Shown here: positions 26,342-40,543 of the stretch, piece after piece
Layout: every line of letters begins with the position of its first letter
Position numbering within the stretch: position 1 is the first letter of the stretch
From: Tillandsia leiboldiana
Taxonomy: Eukaryota > Streptophyta > Magnoliopsida > Poales > Bromeliaceae
DNA: 64,000 nt
Assembly: GCA_029204045.2 (NCBI GenBank)
Contig: CM055077.1
Location: forward strand, 3,500,565-3,564,564
Direction of reading: 5' to 3'
Notes under the pieces: model-generated
Database searches by the model: none
What the model saw: the letters and a program-made list of their open reading frames with translations, nothing else
Told to the model about the DNA's origin: nothing
Made by a program: the position numbers and the translations under genes

Positions 26342-26401
<60 letters not shown>
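26146..26401. mobile_element. Diverged family-A element with right (TA)n
   Basis: CTATGCTACTATGCTATTAG at the left end, ATGAAGAGATGTGTGGTTAT and GTGGGCCCCTAGG inside, then (TA)n at 26342-26401. The terminal hairpins are eroded compared with the 22678 copy. Confidence 0.6.
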
Positions 26402-26403
<2 letters not shown>

Positions 26404-26407
26404 TCTA

Positions 26408-27253
26408 GGCTGTGTTTTGTTCGGGTATAAGCTAGAGTTGTCTATTTCAGGAATAGGTATAAATTTAGGAACGAGCAGGAGCTAATATAATTTTGTATTT
26501 TATATTTGAATGAATATTAGAATTGTATCAGGTATAAGAAAAAATGTGTTTGATTTGATAAAATGGAATAATAAGAAGAATAAAGAGAATGAAATTTTTT
26601 AAATTGACTAAATTACTTTTAAAAAAAATTATTTAAAAGAAATTTAATTATAATTTATATTATTTAAATTTAGGTTTTGTATTTAAAAAAATTAACTTAT
26701 TAAAAAAGTGAAAAATTTTAAAAATTTATAAATTTTTTAAAATTTAAAAATTTGTATAAAAAATTTGTATAAATTTTAAAATTATAACATTAATAAATTT
26801 TAAAATGTATAAATTTATTAAAAATTAAAGTTAAAAATTTATAAAATGTAAAAATTTTATATATTTAAAATTTTAAATTTTAATTTGTCCTGAAAAATAT
26901 AAAAAAAAGATGCAAAAATTTTAATTTTAATATTTGTATAAATTTAAAAATTTCTATAAAAAAATTTAAAATTTTAAAATTTGTAAATAAAAAATTTGTA
27001 TCAATTTAAAAATTAATAAATTTTTAAAACTATTAAAAGTTAAATTTAAAAATTTTAAATTTTTCTAAATTTCAAATTTTATAAATTTAAAATTTTACAA
27101 CTTTAAAAATTTAATAAATAAAAAAAATTAATTTTAATTTTTTTAAAAAATACAAAAATGGATGGGAACAACTGTTCCTCTTTTACAAATTGTGTTTGGG
27201 TATAAAGAGAGATAACCCTCTTATCCCCTCTTTATATCTTAACCAAATGAGGC
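26408..27253. mobile_element. MITE-like element with GTTTGGTTCGGGTATA-type ends
   Basis: The left end GGCTGTGTTTTGTTCGGGTA is answered at the right by TATATCTTAACCAAATGAGG, an imperfect inverted repeat. The interior is A/T-rich with no ORF. A related left end, TGTTTGGTTCGGGTATAG, occurs near 63560. Superfamily not determined. Confidence 0.4.
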
Positions 27254-27289
27254 ACTAGGATTTTGTGGGCGGTTGGCGAAATAGTATAA

Positions 27290-27366
27290 ATTCTAGGAGA
27301 GCAACCCTTCATCCAAGAGCTGAAAATTTATAAGCACGAAAATGCCTATACAATGTATACTAACCG

Positions 27367-27450
<84 letters not shown>

Positions 27451-27659
27451 CGACTGGAATACTATCGTTAACATCAAATAATTTGTGTTATCAAATTTCT
27501 AGCTCTTGGATGAAAGTATGTACGGTTGGGATTATAATGATCCTTTAAGATTTTTACTAATCAACCAATCATTTAAACCCTAGCGAACCACTATCATTCT
27601 AACCGCGCATCTCTTAAAATTAATAGCGACTTGATGCTATCGATAGTATTCCAGCCTAG

Positions 27660-27748
<89 letters not shown>
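27290..27748. mobile_element. Family-A half copy, (TA)n, full copy, (TA)n
   Basis: 27290-27370 is the right half of a family-A element ending in CGGACTATA. After (TA)n (to 27447), a full copy runs 27448-27659, from GTCCGACTGGAATACTATCG to GATAGTATTCCAGCCTAG. A third array ends at 27748. Confidence 0.7.
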
Positions 27749-27753
<5 letters not shown>

Positions 27754-28641
27754 ATGTATAATATATATTTTATTCATCTAATATATAAGGTTTATTTACT
27801 TATCTCAATCACTATATATTTGATAAATAAGGAGTGTGCTCAAATATTTAAAATAAATTATTATATTCTGATTTTAAATTATTTTTTTAATAAAATAAAT
27901 TATTTAATAGATAAAATATACTATCATATCAAATTATAGGAATTCAGCTACTATTCTCTTGTATCAAGTCTTTTTGGATGATCTGAACTCTAAATTGATA
28001 ATCGATGCCGTTAAAATTAATTTATACTATTAAACATATTTAAAAACTAAATTTTTTAATTTTTAAAATTTATTTTAATTTATAATCTGAAATATCAAAT
28101 ATTATCAAATATTAGAAAGCATGGTGTTTACTGAATTAAAAATTAAACTTTTTACACATACAACCTCAAAATGCTTACGGAAGTTCAATTTTATATAATC
28201 ATAAAATAAAAAATATATAGAATAAAATATTTATGCATGAAAAGAGCTTTAATATAATACAAGAATAAAGAGTGGACAAAAATATGTTGCGTTATTATTT
28301 AATTTTTGATGGGAGTATATAAATATCTTAATTGCAGTCAATATGCAACCGACATGATAGAAATGTTTCAATAGTGCATAAATTTTTGTTTTACATCATG
28401 ATCGGTTGGCCGCGAGATGGTAATTTATAATATTAATTTATTTATGTTTCATAACGGAATTGTAACATGCTGATGGTAATTAAAAATTATTAAAAGAAAG
28501 AAAAAACGGGCTAGATGATTAATGGGAAAAAGCATAATATTACCACCATTAAACTGTAGATGATTTTTTAATGTGAAAACAATTTAGTATATTTTACAGT
28601 AAAATTAAATAAGCATGAGGATCATTTAATATTAAAAACTA
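27749..28641. other. AT-rich intergenic
   Basis: No gene. A stretch near 27955-28180 has GATAATCGATGCCGTTAAA and resembles the left part of the elements at 45440 and 55690. The rest is unassigned. Confidence 0.45.
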
Positions 28642-29445
28642 TCTATACCTATATATGATTCATCATAATTTTTGCCACATGTCAACATTTCATTTATGGT
28701 TTAATTTTTCTTTCCTTCACTCTTTCCTTCATGGCTTAATATTACCCCAATTAATTTTCTTCACTCTTTCCTTCATGATTTAATATTACCCTAATTAATT
28801 AGCTCCAATTAATTATCCATATATATTTTTTATTTTTGAGATTTTTTTTTTCTTTTTTTTCTTATTTACCGTCTTTTTATTTTCTCACCCGACATCTCTT
28901 CATCTTCTTCCCACTCTTATTAATTTCTCACCCGACATCTCTCATTTTCTCCCCCACTTTCTTTCTCAAACCCCACTTTTATCTCTCTCCCATCCACATA
29001 TCATCTCTATCACGTTTTCGAGGTTTAACCTCTTAGATAAGTCGATAAATTCAAATTCTTGTGGTATAGACGGTGGCAGCGGCGACCACCACGGCGGCAG
29101 AGGCCACGACCATCAGCACCGAGAGTGGGGAGGCCGCGGAGGTCGGCTTCGGGCAAACCGTGGCGGGGATCGTGCGCACGGCGGTATTTTGGTATTTCGC
29201 CTCAGAATTTTTCACCTCCAAGAGATTTTTCGAATTTTTGGTGCTCATCTCCAACCTCTTCTAAAATGGCGAAATCCTGGTGAGTGTCCCAAATTCGTCG
29301 TAGCATGATTTCATTTCGTGATTTGATATTGGATTGATCTAATCGAGATCTTAAAATAATTTATTTATATTATTGTGATAGATTGGGTATAAGTTTAGTT
29401 ATAATAATATATGTCCGCTGCATCGCGCGGGTCACTACAGTCTAA
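28642..29445 (+). mobile_element. Non-autonomous Helitron
   Basis: It starts TCTATACCTATATATG and soon has TTGCCACATGTCA, both typical of plant Helitron 5' ends. It ends in CTAA with T following, and a short CG-rich hairpin (CCGCTGCATCGCGCGG) lies about 11 bases before the terminus. The base before it is A, so it fits A^T insertion without target duplication. At 804 bp with no Rep/helicase it must be mobilised in trans. It contains a 44-bp tandem duplication (28715-28802) and a captured gene piece. Confidence 0.75.
29073..29281 (+). pseudogene. Captured first exon of a CLPTM1-like gene inside the Helitron
   Basis: The open frame from 29073 reads an alanine/threonine-rich start, then GFGQTVAGIVRTAVFWYFAS and later VLISNLF. 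This is the pattern I recall for the N terminus of plant CLPTM1-like membrane proteins. A TAA stop (29262-29264) interrupts where the family usually has Gln. A few further codons run to CTG|GTGAGT, a donor-like junction at 29279/29280, consistent with capture of exon 1 plus its splice site. The piece is much more GC-rich than its surroundings. The parent gene is not in the window. I am fairly confident of the family match, less of exact exon limits. Confidence 0.65.
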
Positions 29446-29581
29446 TATTATTGGACCAAAATTAGTAGCAAGAAAAGCATACATAGATATGTATGATCGG
29501 CACAACATGATGTATTTTTTGTTGTAATTTCAAACAGAATTTTAAACATGCAGTTTCAAATATATATATCTTGAATAATAT

Positions 29582-29893
29582 TATTGGAGCTTGGCTCTTA
29601 TGCTTTCGAAAGTTTCTATTAAAATTTTATATAATTTGAATTGTTCTATATCATTGAACTTACAAATGCAGATCATTAAAATAATTATTTTTAAAATTAT
29701 TTAATCACTTGATAAATAATATTAAAAAATTATAAAATTTAATTTTTAAATAATTTAAATAGCGTAGATTATGTCTAACAAAATTGATTATCAAATTAAA
29801 TATCCTATCATAAAGAATAACTTACAAATACGAAAGTATTAATACTTTTGAAAGTAGGAAAGACTTACTCCTATCATTGAATGAAAGTTAGTA

Positions 29894-29934
<41 letters not shown>

Positions 29935-30165
29935 GTTTCTATACTTTTACGTAATTGATCATTAAAGTAATTATTTTTAAAATTATTTGATCACTTGATA
30001 AATAATATCCAAAAATTATAAAATTTAATTTTTAAATAATTTAAATAGTATAGATTATGTCTAACAAAATTAATTGTCAAACTAAATGTCCTATCATAAA
30101 AAATAACTTAAAAATAAAAAAGTATAGTATTCATACTTTTAAAAGTACAAAAGTCTTAGTACAAA
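29582..30165. mobile_element. Two copies of an AT-rich palindromic MITE (family D)
   Basis: Copies at about 29582-29895 and 29928-30165 flank a short (TA)n at 29898-29927. Shared phrases are TTGATCACTTGATAAATAAT, TAGATTATGTCTAACAAAAT and TACTTTTAAAAGTA near the ends. Other members are at 32889-33121 and about 62800-63060. No coding capacity. Confidence 0.55.
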
Positions 30166-30166
30166 T

Positions 30167-30332
30167 ATATATGGGCTTTGCTACCTATACACCCCGAATG
30201 GAATGTATATCGTACACCTCACCCTATTCAAAAGGTGGGGACTTATTCACCCCACTTCACCCCACCCTTGGATGGGGTGGGGTGTATGATATACACCCCA
30301 TTCAGGGTGTATACATAGCATTTTCCAATATA
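30167..30332. mobile_element. Foldback element, family C (copy 1, diverged)
   Basis: Ends carry inverted ACCTATACACCCCGAATGG and CATTCAGGGTGTATACATAG. Inside, CACCCCACCCTTGG pairs with its complement. About 165 bp, non-coding. Confidence 0.6.
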
Positions 30333-30340
30333 TATATATA

Positions 30341-30509
30341 GGAAAATGCTATGTGTACACCCCATCCGGGGTGTACATCCTACACCCTCACCCATCCAAT
30401 AGGTGAGGGTGTGAGAAGGGGTCACATCAAGTGACCCCAAAAGCACCCCACCCATTGGATGGATGGGGTGTAGGATGTACACCCCTTTCGGGGTGTACAT
30501 ATAGCATTG

Positions 30510-30512
<3 letters not shown>
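30341..30512. mobile_element. Foldback element, family C (copy 2)
   Basis: ATGCTATGTGTACACCCC at the left matches GGGGTGTACATATAGCAT at the right, and most of the ~170 bp can fold on itself. The centre is GGGGTCACATCAAGTGACCCC-like. It abuts (TA)n on both sides. The ORF across it is a by-product of the palindrome. Confidence 0.7.
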
Positions 30513-30589
<77 letters not shown>

Positions 30590-30905
30590 GGCTAGAATAT
30601 TATCGATAGCACCAAGCTAATGGTGCTATTAAGTTTTTAGTCGTTGGATGAAAAAATATGCGGTTGGGATTATAGTGGGTCCCTAGGGTTTACTTTGTGG
30701 TTCGTTGAATAGTAAAAATTTTAGAGGATCACTATAATCCCAACCGTATATTTTTTCATCCAACGACTGAAAACTTGATAGCACCAATTGTTTGGTGCTA
30801 TCGATAGTATTCTAGAGGATCACTATAATCCCAACCGTATATTTTTTCATCCAACGACTGAAAACTTGATAGCACCAATTGTTTGGTGCTATCGATAGTA
30901 TTCTA

Positions 30906-30991
<86 letters not shown>
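30513..30991. mobile_element. (TA)n, family-A element with 91-bp duplicated end, (TA)n
   Basis: After (TA)n (to 30585), the element begins TTAGGCTAGAATATTATCG and reaches its right end once at about 30814. The last 91 bp are then repeated exactly (30724-30814 and 30815-30905). (TA)n resumes to 30991. Confidence 0.75.
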
Positions 30992-30994
<3 letters not shown>

Positions 30995-31225
30995 GGCTAG
31001 AATACTATCGATAGCACTAAGTTATTGGTGCTATCAAGTTTTTAGCCTTTGGATTAAAAAATGTGTGGTTAAGATGATAGTGGTCCCCTAGGGTTTACTA
31101 GGTGGTTGGTTGAATAGTAAAAATCTTAGGGGACCACTATAATCCCAACCGCATATCTTTTCATCCAACGGCAGAAAACTTGATAGCACCAATTGCTTGG
31201 TACTATCGATAGTATTCTAGCCGGA

Positions 31226-31278
<53 letters not shown>
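30992..31278. mobile_element. Family-A element and (TA)n
   Basis: The element (about 30992-31228) runs from TTAGGCTAGAATACTATCG to GATAGTATTCTAGCCGGAC. Its central arms GGTCCCCTAGGGTTTACT and TTAGGGGACCACTAT let the whole unit fold as one long hairpin. (TA)n occupies 31230-31278. Confidence 0.75.
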
Positions 31279-31981
<703 letters not shown>

Positions 31982-32006
31982 GAAAGACTTACTCATATCA
32001 CTGAAT

Positions 32007-34007
<2,001 letters not shown>

Positions 34008-34277
34008 AAAAAATTTACAAGCACTAATTGTTTGGTGCTTGTATAAGCATAGTAGCCGGACTCTCTCTCTCTCTATATATATATATACTTTCAAAAGTAC
34101 AAGCTGAATTACGCTTGTAAATTTTTTATCATTAAATATGTATTGAGATTTGTGCTATTATACTTTCTCTTTCTCTCTTTTTAGTTGATTTTACAATAGT
34201 GCAAATTCCAATAAAAATTCAATGTTAAAAAATTCACAAGCATAGTTGAGCTTATACTTTTAAATGTATATAAGCCA

Positions 34278-34364
<87 letters not shown>
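34008..34364. mobile_element. Family-A tail, family-B element, (TA)n
   Basis: A family-A right end (CACTAATTGTTTGGTGCTTG) and (CT)n precede a family-B copy at about 34088-34280. (TA)n follows to 34364. Confidence 0.6.
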
Positions 34365-34367
<3 letters not shown>

Positions 34368-34611
34368 CGGCTACTATACTATCGATAGTACCAAGTATTT
34401 GGTATTATCAAGTTTTCTACCCTTATATCAACCACTTTATTTATTTTCACCCATTAGATTTTACTATTTCTCCAACCCCCCATTAAACCCAAGGGGCCCA
34501 CTATCATCTCAACCACACATCTCTTAATTCAACGGTTAAAAACTTAATAGCACTAATGACTTGGTATTATTAATAGTATTCCAATCTAGCTCTATATATA
34601 TATATATATAT
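34365..34611. mobile_element. Family-A element and (TA)n
   Basis: From TTCGGCTACTATACTATCG to AGTATTCCAATCTAGC, in the same orientation as the copy at 22678. Confidence 0.7.
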
Positions 34612-34783
34612 AGGGTGTTGCTATATGTACACCCCGAAAGGGGTGTACATCCTACACCCCACCCATCCAATGGGTGGGGTGTCTTTGGGGTCACTTGATG
34701 TGACCCATTCTCACACCCTCACCCATTGGATGGGTGAGGGTGTACGATGTACACCTCGGGTGGGGTGTACACATAGCATTTTC
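34612..34783. mobile_element. Foldback element, family C (copy 3)
   Basis: GCTATATGTACACCCCGAAA at the left, TGGGGTGTACACATAGCAT at the right, central GGGGTCACTTGATGTGACCC. It is close to copy 2 but in the opposite orientation. Confidence 0.7.
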
Positions 34784-34804
34784 CATATATATATATATAT
34801 ATAT

Positions 34805-36015
<1,211 letters not shown>

Positions 36016-36032
36016 ATATTCTATATATATAT

Positions 36033-36185
36033 TGTGACACCCCAATAATCCCACATCGGATGTGAATGGGATTGTGATGGGGTATATAAGAGACATGGAC
36101 ACTAATAATAATAACTGAGTTTAAGCATTTTGGGCTGTGTTTTGGACCCAATGAGTTATTATTGCTAGTGGGTCGGGTCGTTACA
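36033..36185 (+). mobile_element. LTR of a TRIM (153 bp)
   Basis: Opens TGTGACACCCCAATAATCCC and ends GGGTCGTTACA. It has a GGTATATAAGAG promoter-like motif near 36082 and an almost perfect 13-bp palindrome CACATCGGATGTG near its start. A primer binding site follows directly. No protein is encoded by this element type. Confidence 0.85.
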
Positions 36186-36743
36186 TTTGGTATCAGAGCC
36201 AATAACTAGCCAGAAGTGTGTGACGAGTCTCGGCTGAGCCTGAATCTAGATGACAGGGCTAGCAAGACAAGTCTTATATCGTCTGGTGATCTTAGGTTGT
36301 GTATGTGTTTATCGCATGCTGATCTTGGGTTGTGTGTGTGTTTGGACTGACGAGGACGTCAGGCCTAAACCGAGGGAGTCTATGACACCATAATAATCCT
36401 AAACGGGGAGAGTCTGTGACACCGCAATAATCCCACATCGGATGTGAATGAGGGGAGTTTGTGACACCTGATGAGGATGTAACGACCCGGCCCACTAGCA
36501 ATAATAACTCGTTGGGCCCAAACCACAGCCCAAAATGCTTAAGCCCAGTTATTATTGCTAGTGGGCCGGGTCGTTACATTTGGTATCAGAGCCAACAACC
36601 AGCCGGAAGTGTGCGGCGAGTCTCGGCTGAGCCTGGGTCTAGATGACAGGACTAGCGAGACGAGTCTCACATCGCCTGGTGATCTTGGGCTGCTATGTGT
36701 GTGTTTGGGCTGACGAGGACGTCAGGCCTAAACGGGGGGAGTC
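36186..36743 (+). mobile_element. Rearranged TRIM internal domains
   Basis: Two internal domains (about 36186-36390 and 36579-36743) share CGGCTGAGCCTG, GCCTGACGAGGACGTCAGGCC-like and CCTAAACGGGG motifs. Between them are an aborted LTR start, a second LTR start and an inverted LTR end joined to a forward LTR end (36478-36578). The internal domain resembles that of the Cassandra-like TRIM at 44267-44488. Confidence 0.75.
36188..36199 (+). other. TRIM primer binding site (first)
   Basis: TGGTATCAGAGC, two bases after the LTR end; another copy is at about 36581-36592. Confidence 0.85.
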
Positions 36744-36897
36744 TGTGACGCCCCCAATAGTCCCACATCGGATGTGGATGGAATTGTGATTGGGTTTATA
36801 TGAGACATGGATATTAGTAATAATAACTGGGCTTAAGCATTTTGGGTTGTGGTTTGGGCCCAACGAGTTATTATTGCTAGTGGGCCGGGTCGTTACA
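36744..36897 (+). mobile_element. Second TRIM LTR (154 bp)
   Basis: TGTGACGCCCCCAATAGTCC to GGGCCGGGTCGTTACA, full length. It is followed not by a primer binding site but by the tail of an internal domain, GAGGACGTCAGGCC. Confidence 0.8.
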
Positions 36898-37930
36898 GAG
36901 GACGTCAGGCCTAAACGGGGGGAGTCTATGACACCGCAATAATCCTAAACGGGGGGAGTATGTGTGACACCGCAATAATCCCACATTGGATGTGAATGGG
37001 GGGGAGTCTGTGGCACCTTAATAATCCACATCGAATGTGAATGGGATTGTGACACCCCAATAATCCAACATCATATGTGATTATTCCACCTCAATAATCA
37101 CATTCGATCTGTGACACCGCAATAATCCTAAACTGGGGGAGTCTGTGACGCCGCAATAATCCCACATCGGATGTGAATGGGGGGAGTCTGTCACACCTGA
37201 CGAGGACATCAGGCCTAAACGGGGAAAGTCTGTGACACCGCAATAATCCTAAACGGGGGGAGTGGGAGTCTGTGACACCCCAATAATCCTAGACGGGGGG
37301 AGTCTGTGACACCGCAATAATTCCACATCGGATGTGATAATCCCACATCGGATATGAATAGGGGGAGTTTGTGACACCCCAATAATCCACATCGGATGTG
37401 AATGGGATTGTGACACCCCAATAATCCCACATCGGATGTGAATGAGATTGTGACACCCCAATAATCCAACATCAGATGTGATTATGCCACCCCAATAATC
37501 CCACATCAGATGTGATAATCCCACAAAATGGGGGGAGTCTATAACACCCAATAATCCACATCGGATGTGAATGGGATTGTGACACCCCAATAATTCAACA
37601 TCGGATGTGAATGGGATTATGAAACCCCAATAATCCAATATCGGATGTGATCAAATGTGATAATCTCACATAATAGGGGAGTCTATAGGGTGGGGGAGTC
37701 TATAACACCCAATAATCCACATCGGATGTGAATGGGATTGTGACACCCCAATAATTTCACATCGGATGCGAATGGGATTGTGACATCGGATATGAATCCC
37801 ACACATTCGTTGTGAATGGGGGGAGTCTGTGACATCCCAATAATCTCACATCGGATGTGAATGAGATTGTATCCTAATAATCTCACATCGGATGTGAATG
37901 AGATTGTGATAAGGTATATAAGAGACATGC
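36898..37930 (+). repeat. Tandem array of TRIM polypurine/LTR-start units
   Basis: The phrase GGGGGAGTCTGTGACACC followed by CCAATAATCCCACATCGGATG occurs in about 20 variants of 30-60 bp. Some omit the polypurine part, some the LTR part. The end (37861-37930) is a slightly longer LTR start that reaches the TATATAAGAG promoter motif. All units keep the same orientation. Confidence 0.8.
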
Positions 37931-38159
37931 GCACTAATAATAGATTGTTATATATATTAATTCGTTGCTGGATAACTAGATCGTTATATATACAGAAAGA
38001 GAGAATTATGATTAGAATTACAATGGTCTCTAAAAATTTAAAAATTAAAAAATTAATAATATCAAGTACTTAATTTTATTAATGGTATAATATATATATT
38101 ATTATTATTATTATTATTATTTTCAAACAGAGTCGTAGAAATACATAGTTTAAAATATC
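37931..38159. other. AT-rich intergenic with (ATT)n
   Basis: An (ATT)n stretch lies at about 38096-38121. Nothing else recognised. Confidence 0.6.
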
Positions 38160-39007
38160 TTGGGTAGACTCGGGGAATACCGACTGGAGCTCAACCAAAA
38201 ACCGCCATCTGGGCTTCGTTTTGGGGTACAGTTCAGCAGTTCTCGGAAACGGCGCAGGAATTTTCTACTCACCACGAGGGACAGCCTGTTCGCGTTCCCG
38301 TATGTAAGTTACGCCCCTTTTGATTCCATTCCTTTCTTCCCTCCCCCTCCCTCCTCCTTCCGCCCCCCCCTCTCCCCCACACACGCCCTCTCTCTCCCCC
38401 TTTCTTGCTGTCGTCCTCCGTGCGCGGCCCCCTCATCCGTCCATCCGCGCACGGAGGGCCGATACGCCAGCCCCCCCACCCCCCCCCCCCCCACCCCCAC
38501 CCTCCCGTGATACGCGCCACCCCCCCCCCTCCCCCTCCCCTACACACACACACACACACACGCGCGCGCGCACAAACACCTAACCCTCTCCCTCTCTAAC
38601 GGTCAACCTCGTAAACTTCCCCCCAAAACCAATCCCCTTCGCCTGATAGCAACAACGCAGCCACTCGGTTGGTTTAATTAAAGGCACCACAACAATTTCC
38701 CCCATCGATCCCTGCGATTCCAACCCTCCAAAATATTACTATTTTAACTTATAAGATTTAAAGCACTCGGCCCTTCTTCAAATCAAATAAAAAAAAAAAA
38801 AAAAGCTTGGAAAGAAATATAGTGTAGAGAGACGTGTAGGGGAAGCGTCTCGGAAGTTTCAAGATTCACCCCCCGGTTGACTCTCTCGACAGCGAAAGAA
38901 GAGGAGGGAAGGCCGCCGGCTATTTATTTAGCGACAATAGTTTTCCTGCCCCCTTGGAATTTTGAAAAAAAAAATTGTTGGTTCAGGTTAAAAAAAACAA
39001 GAAGAAG
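38160..39007 (+). promoter_or_regulatory. Upstream region of the KCS gene
   Basis: It contains a long pyrimidine-rich stretch (about 38330-38640) with C-runs and a (CA)n(CG)n tract near 38541-38574. A TATA-like TATTTATTTAG lies at about 38921, some 85 bases before the start codon. The CT-rich block may lie in the promoter. I see no convincing gene between 38160 and 38300, although a CGTATGTAAGT donor-like motif occurs there. Confidence 0.4.
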
Positions 39008-40543
39008 ATGAGCAGCGGCGAAGGAGATGGAGGGCGGCGGGAGGCGTCGGCGAGCCGGCGGCTTCCGGACTTCTTGCAGAGCGTGAATTTGAAGTACGTG
39101 AAGCTGGGGTACCACTACCTGATCACGCACCTGCTGACGCTGACGCTGATACCGCTGATGGTGGTGATCCTGATCGAGGCCGGGCGCACGGACCCGGACG
39201 AGCTGCGGCAGCTGTGGCTGCACCTGCAGTACAACCTGGTTAGCGTGCTGGCGTTGATCGCGTTCCTGGTGTTCGGTTCGACGCTGTACATCATGACCCG
39301 GCCGCGGCCGGTGTACCTGGTGGATTACGCCTGCTACGTGCCCCCCAAGGCCCTGCAGGCGCCCTTCCGGGCCTTCATGGAGCACTCGGCGCTCTGCGGC
39401 TTCAGCGACTCGGCGCTCGAGTTCCAGCGGAAGATCCTGGAGCGCAGCGGGCTGGGCGAGGAGACGTACGTGCCGGCGGCCATGCACTGCGTGCCGCCGC
39501 AGCCGTCCATGGCCAACGCCCGCGCGGAGGCGGAGCAGGTCATGTTCGGCGCGCTGGACAGCCTGTTCCGGGCGACGGGGATAAAGCCCAAGGACGTGGG
39601 CGTGCTGGTGGTGAACTGCAGCCTCTTCAACCCGACCCCGTCCCTCTCGGCCATGATCGTGAACCGGTACCGACTGCGGGGGAACATCCGGAGCTACAAC
39701 CTGGGCGGGATGGGTTGCAGCGCGGGGGTCATCGCCGTCGACCTCGCGCGCGACCTGCTGCAGGTGCACGGCGCCACCTACGCCGTCGTCGTCAGCTCCG
39801 AGAACATCACCCAGAACTGGTACTTCGGCAACCGCAAGTCCATGCTCATCCCCAACTGCCTTTTCCGGCTCGGCGGCGCCGCCGTGCTCCTCTCCAACCG
39901 CGCGGCCGAGCGCCGCCGCGCCAAGTACCGCCTGGTGCACGTGGTGCGCACCCACCGCGGCGCCGACGACAAGGCCTTCCGCTGCGTTTACCAGGAGCAG
40001 GACGACGAGGGCAAGGTCGGCGTCTCCCTCTCCAAGGACCTCATGGCCATCGCCGGCGGCGCCCTCAAGACCAACATCACCACCCTCGGTCCCCTCGTCC
40101 TCCCCTTCAGCGAGCAGCTCCTCTTCTTCGCCACCCTCGTCGCCAAGAAGCTCTTCAACGCCAAGATCAAGCCCTACATCCCCGACTTCAAGCTCGCCTT
40201 CGACCACTTCTGCATCCACGCCGGCGGCCGCGCCGTCATCGACGAGCTCGAGAAGAACCTCCAGCTCCAGCCCGTCCACGTCGAGGCCTCCCGGATGACC
40301 CTCCACCGGTTCGGCAACACCTCCTCCAGCTCCATCTGGTACGAGCTCGCCTACATCGAGGCCAAGGGCCGGGTCCGGAGGGGCCACAAGATCTGGCAGA
40401 TCGCTTTCGGCAGCGGATTCAAGTGCAACAGCGCCGTCTGGCAGGCGCTCCGCAACGTCAAGCCCTCGTCCAACAGCCCCTGGGAGGACTGCATCCATAG
40501 ATACCCTGTTCAGATTGTTGATGGAATTCCGTCTCATCAGTAG
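39008..40543 (+). CDS. KCS: 3-ketoacyl-CoA synthase, KCS4/9/17-like
   Basis: It catalyses the first, chain-length-setting step of very-long-chain fatty-acid elongation at the ER: condensation of acyl-CoA with malonyl-CoA. Products feed cuticular wax, suberin and sphingolipids. The protein is 511 residues, normal for the family, and intronless. Two membrane segments lie at about 36-56 and 75-96. The FAE1/CUT1-type condensing domain follows, then a C-terminal ACP-synthase-III-like part. The catalytic triad is visible: Cys237 ([10 protein letters not shown]), His404 (CIHAGG), Asn437 (RFGNTSSSS). Phrases such as [16 protein letters not shown] and [11 protein letters not shown] fit the KCS4/9/17 branch rather than KCS6. 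I start at the ATG in AAGATGAGCAGC; an in-frame ATG 33 bases upstream would add a lysine-rich stretch atypical of the family. Third codon positions are mostly G or C, in sharp contrast to the surroundings. The long antisense ORF is a by-product of that bias. Confidence 0.96.
   Translation: MSSGEGDGGRREASASRRLPDFLQSVNLKYVKLGYHYLITHLLTLTLIPLMVVILIEAGRTDPDELRQLWLHLQYNLVSVLALIAFLVFGSTLYIMTRPRPVYLVDYACYVPPKALQAPFRAFMEHSALCGFSDSALEFQRKILERSGLGEETYVPAAMHCVPPQPSMANARAEAEQVMFGALDSLFRATGIKPKDVGVLVVNCSLFNPTPSLSAMIVNRYRLRGNIRSYNLGGMGCSAGVIAVDLARDLLQVHGATYAVVVSSENITQNWYFGNRKSMLIPNCLFRLGGAAVLLSNRAAERRRAKYRLVHVVRTHRGADDKAFRCVYQEQDDEGKVGVSLSKDLMAIAGGALKTNITTLGPLVLPFSEQLLFFATLVAKKLFNAKIKPYIPDFKLAFDHFCIHAGGRAVIDELEKNLQLQPVHVEASRMTLHRFGNTSSSSIWYELAYIEAKGRVRRGHKIWQIAFGSGFKCNSAVWQALRNVKPSSNSPWEDCIHRYPVQIVDGIPSHQ

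Noticed and set aside
30243..30500. 85-codon minus-strand ORF over the foldback elements
   Set aside because: It arises from the palindromic CACCC-rich arms and changes with each copy.
36898..37930. CRISPR-like repeat array
   Set aside because: Units are irregular and derive from TRIM sequence; the region is plant nuclear DNA.
38924..40537. 537-codon ORF antisense to KCS
   Set aside because: It results from high GC3 of the sense gene and has no domain or family resemblance.
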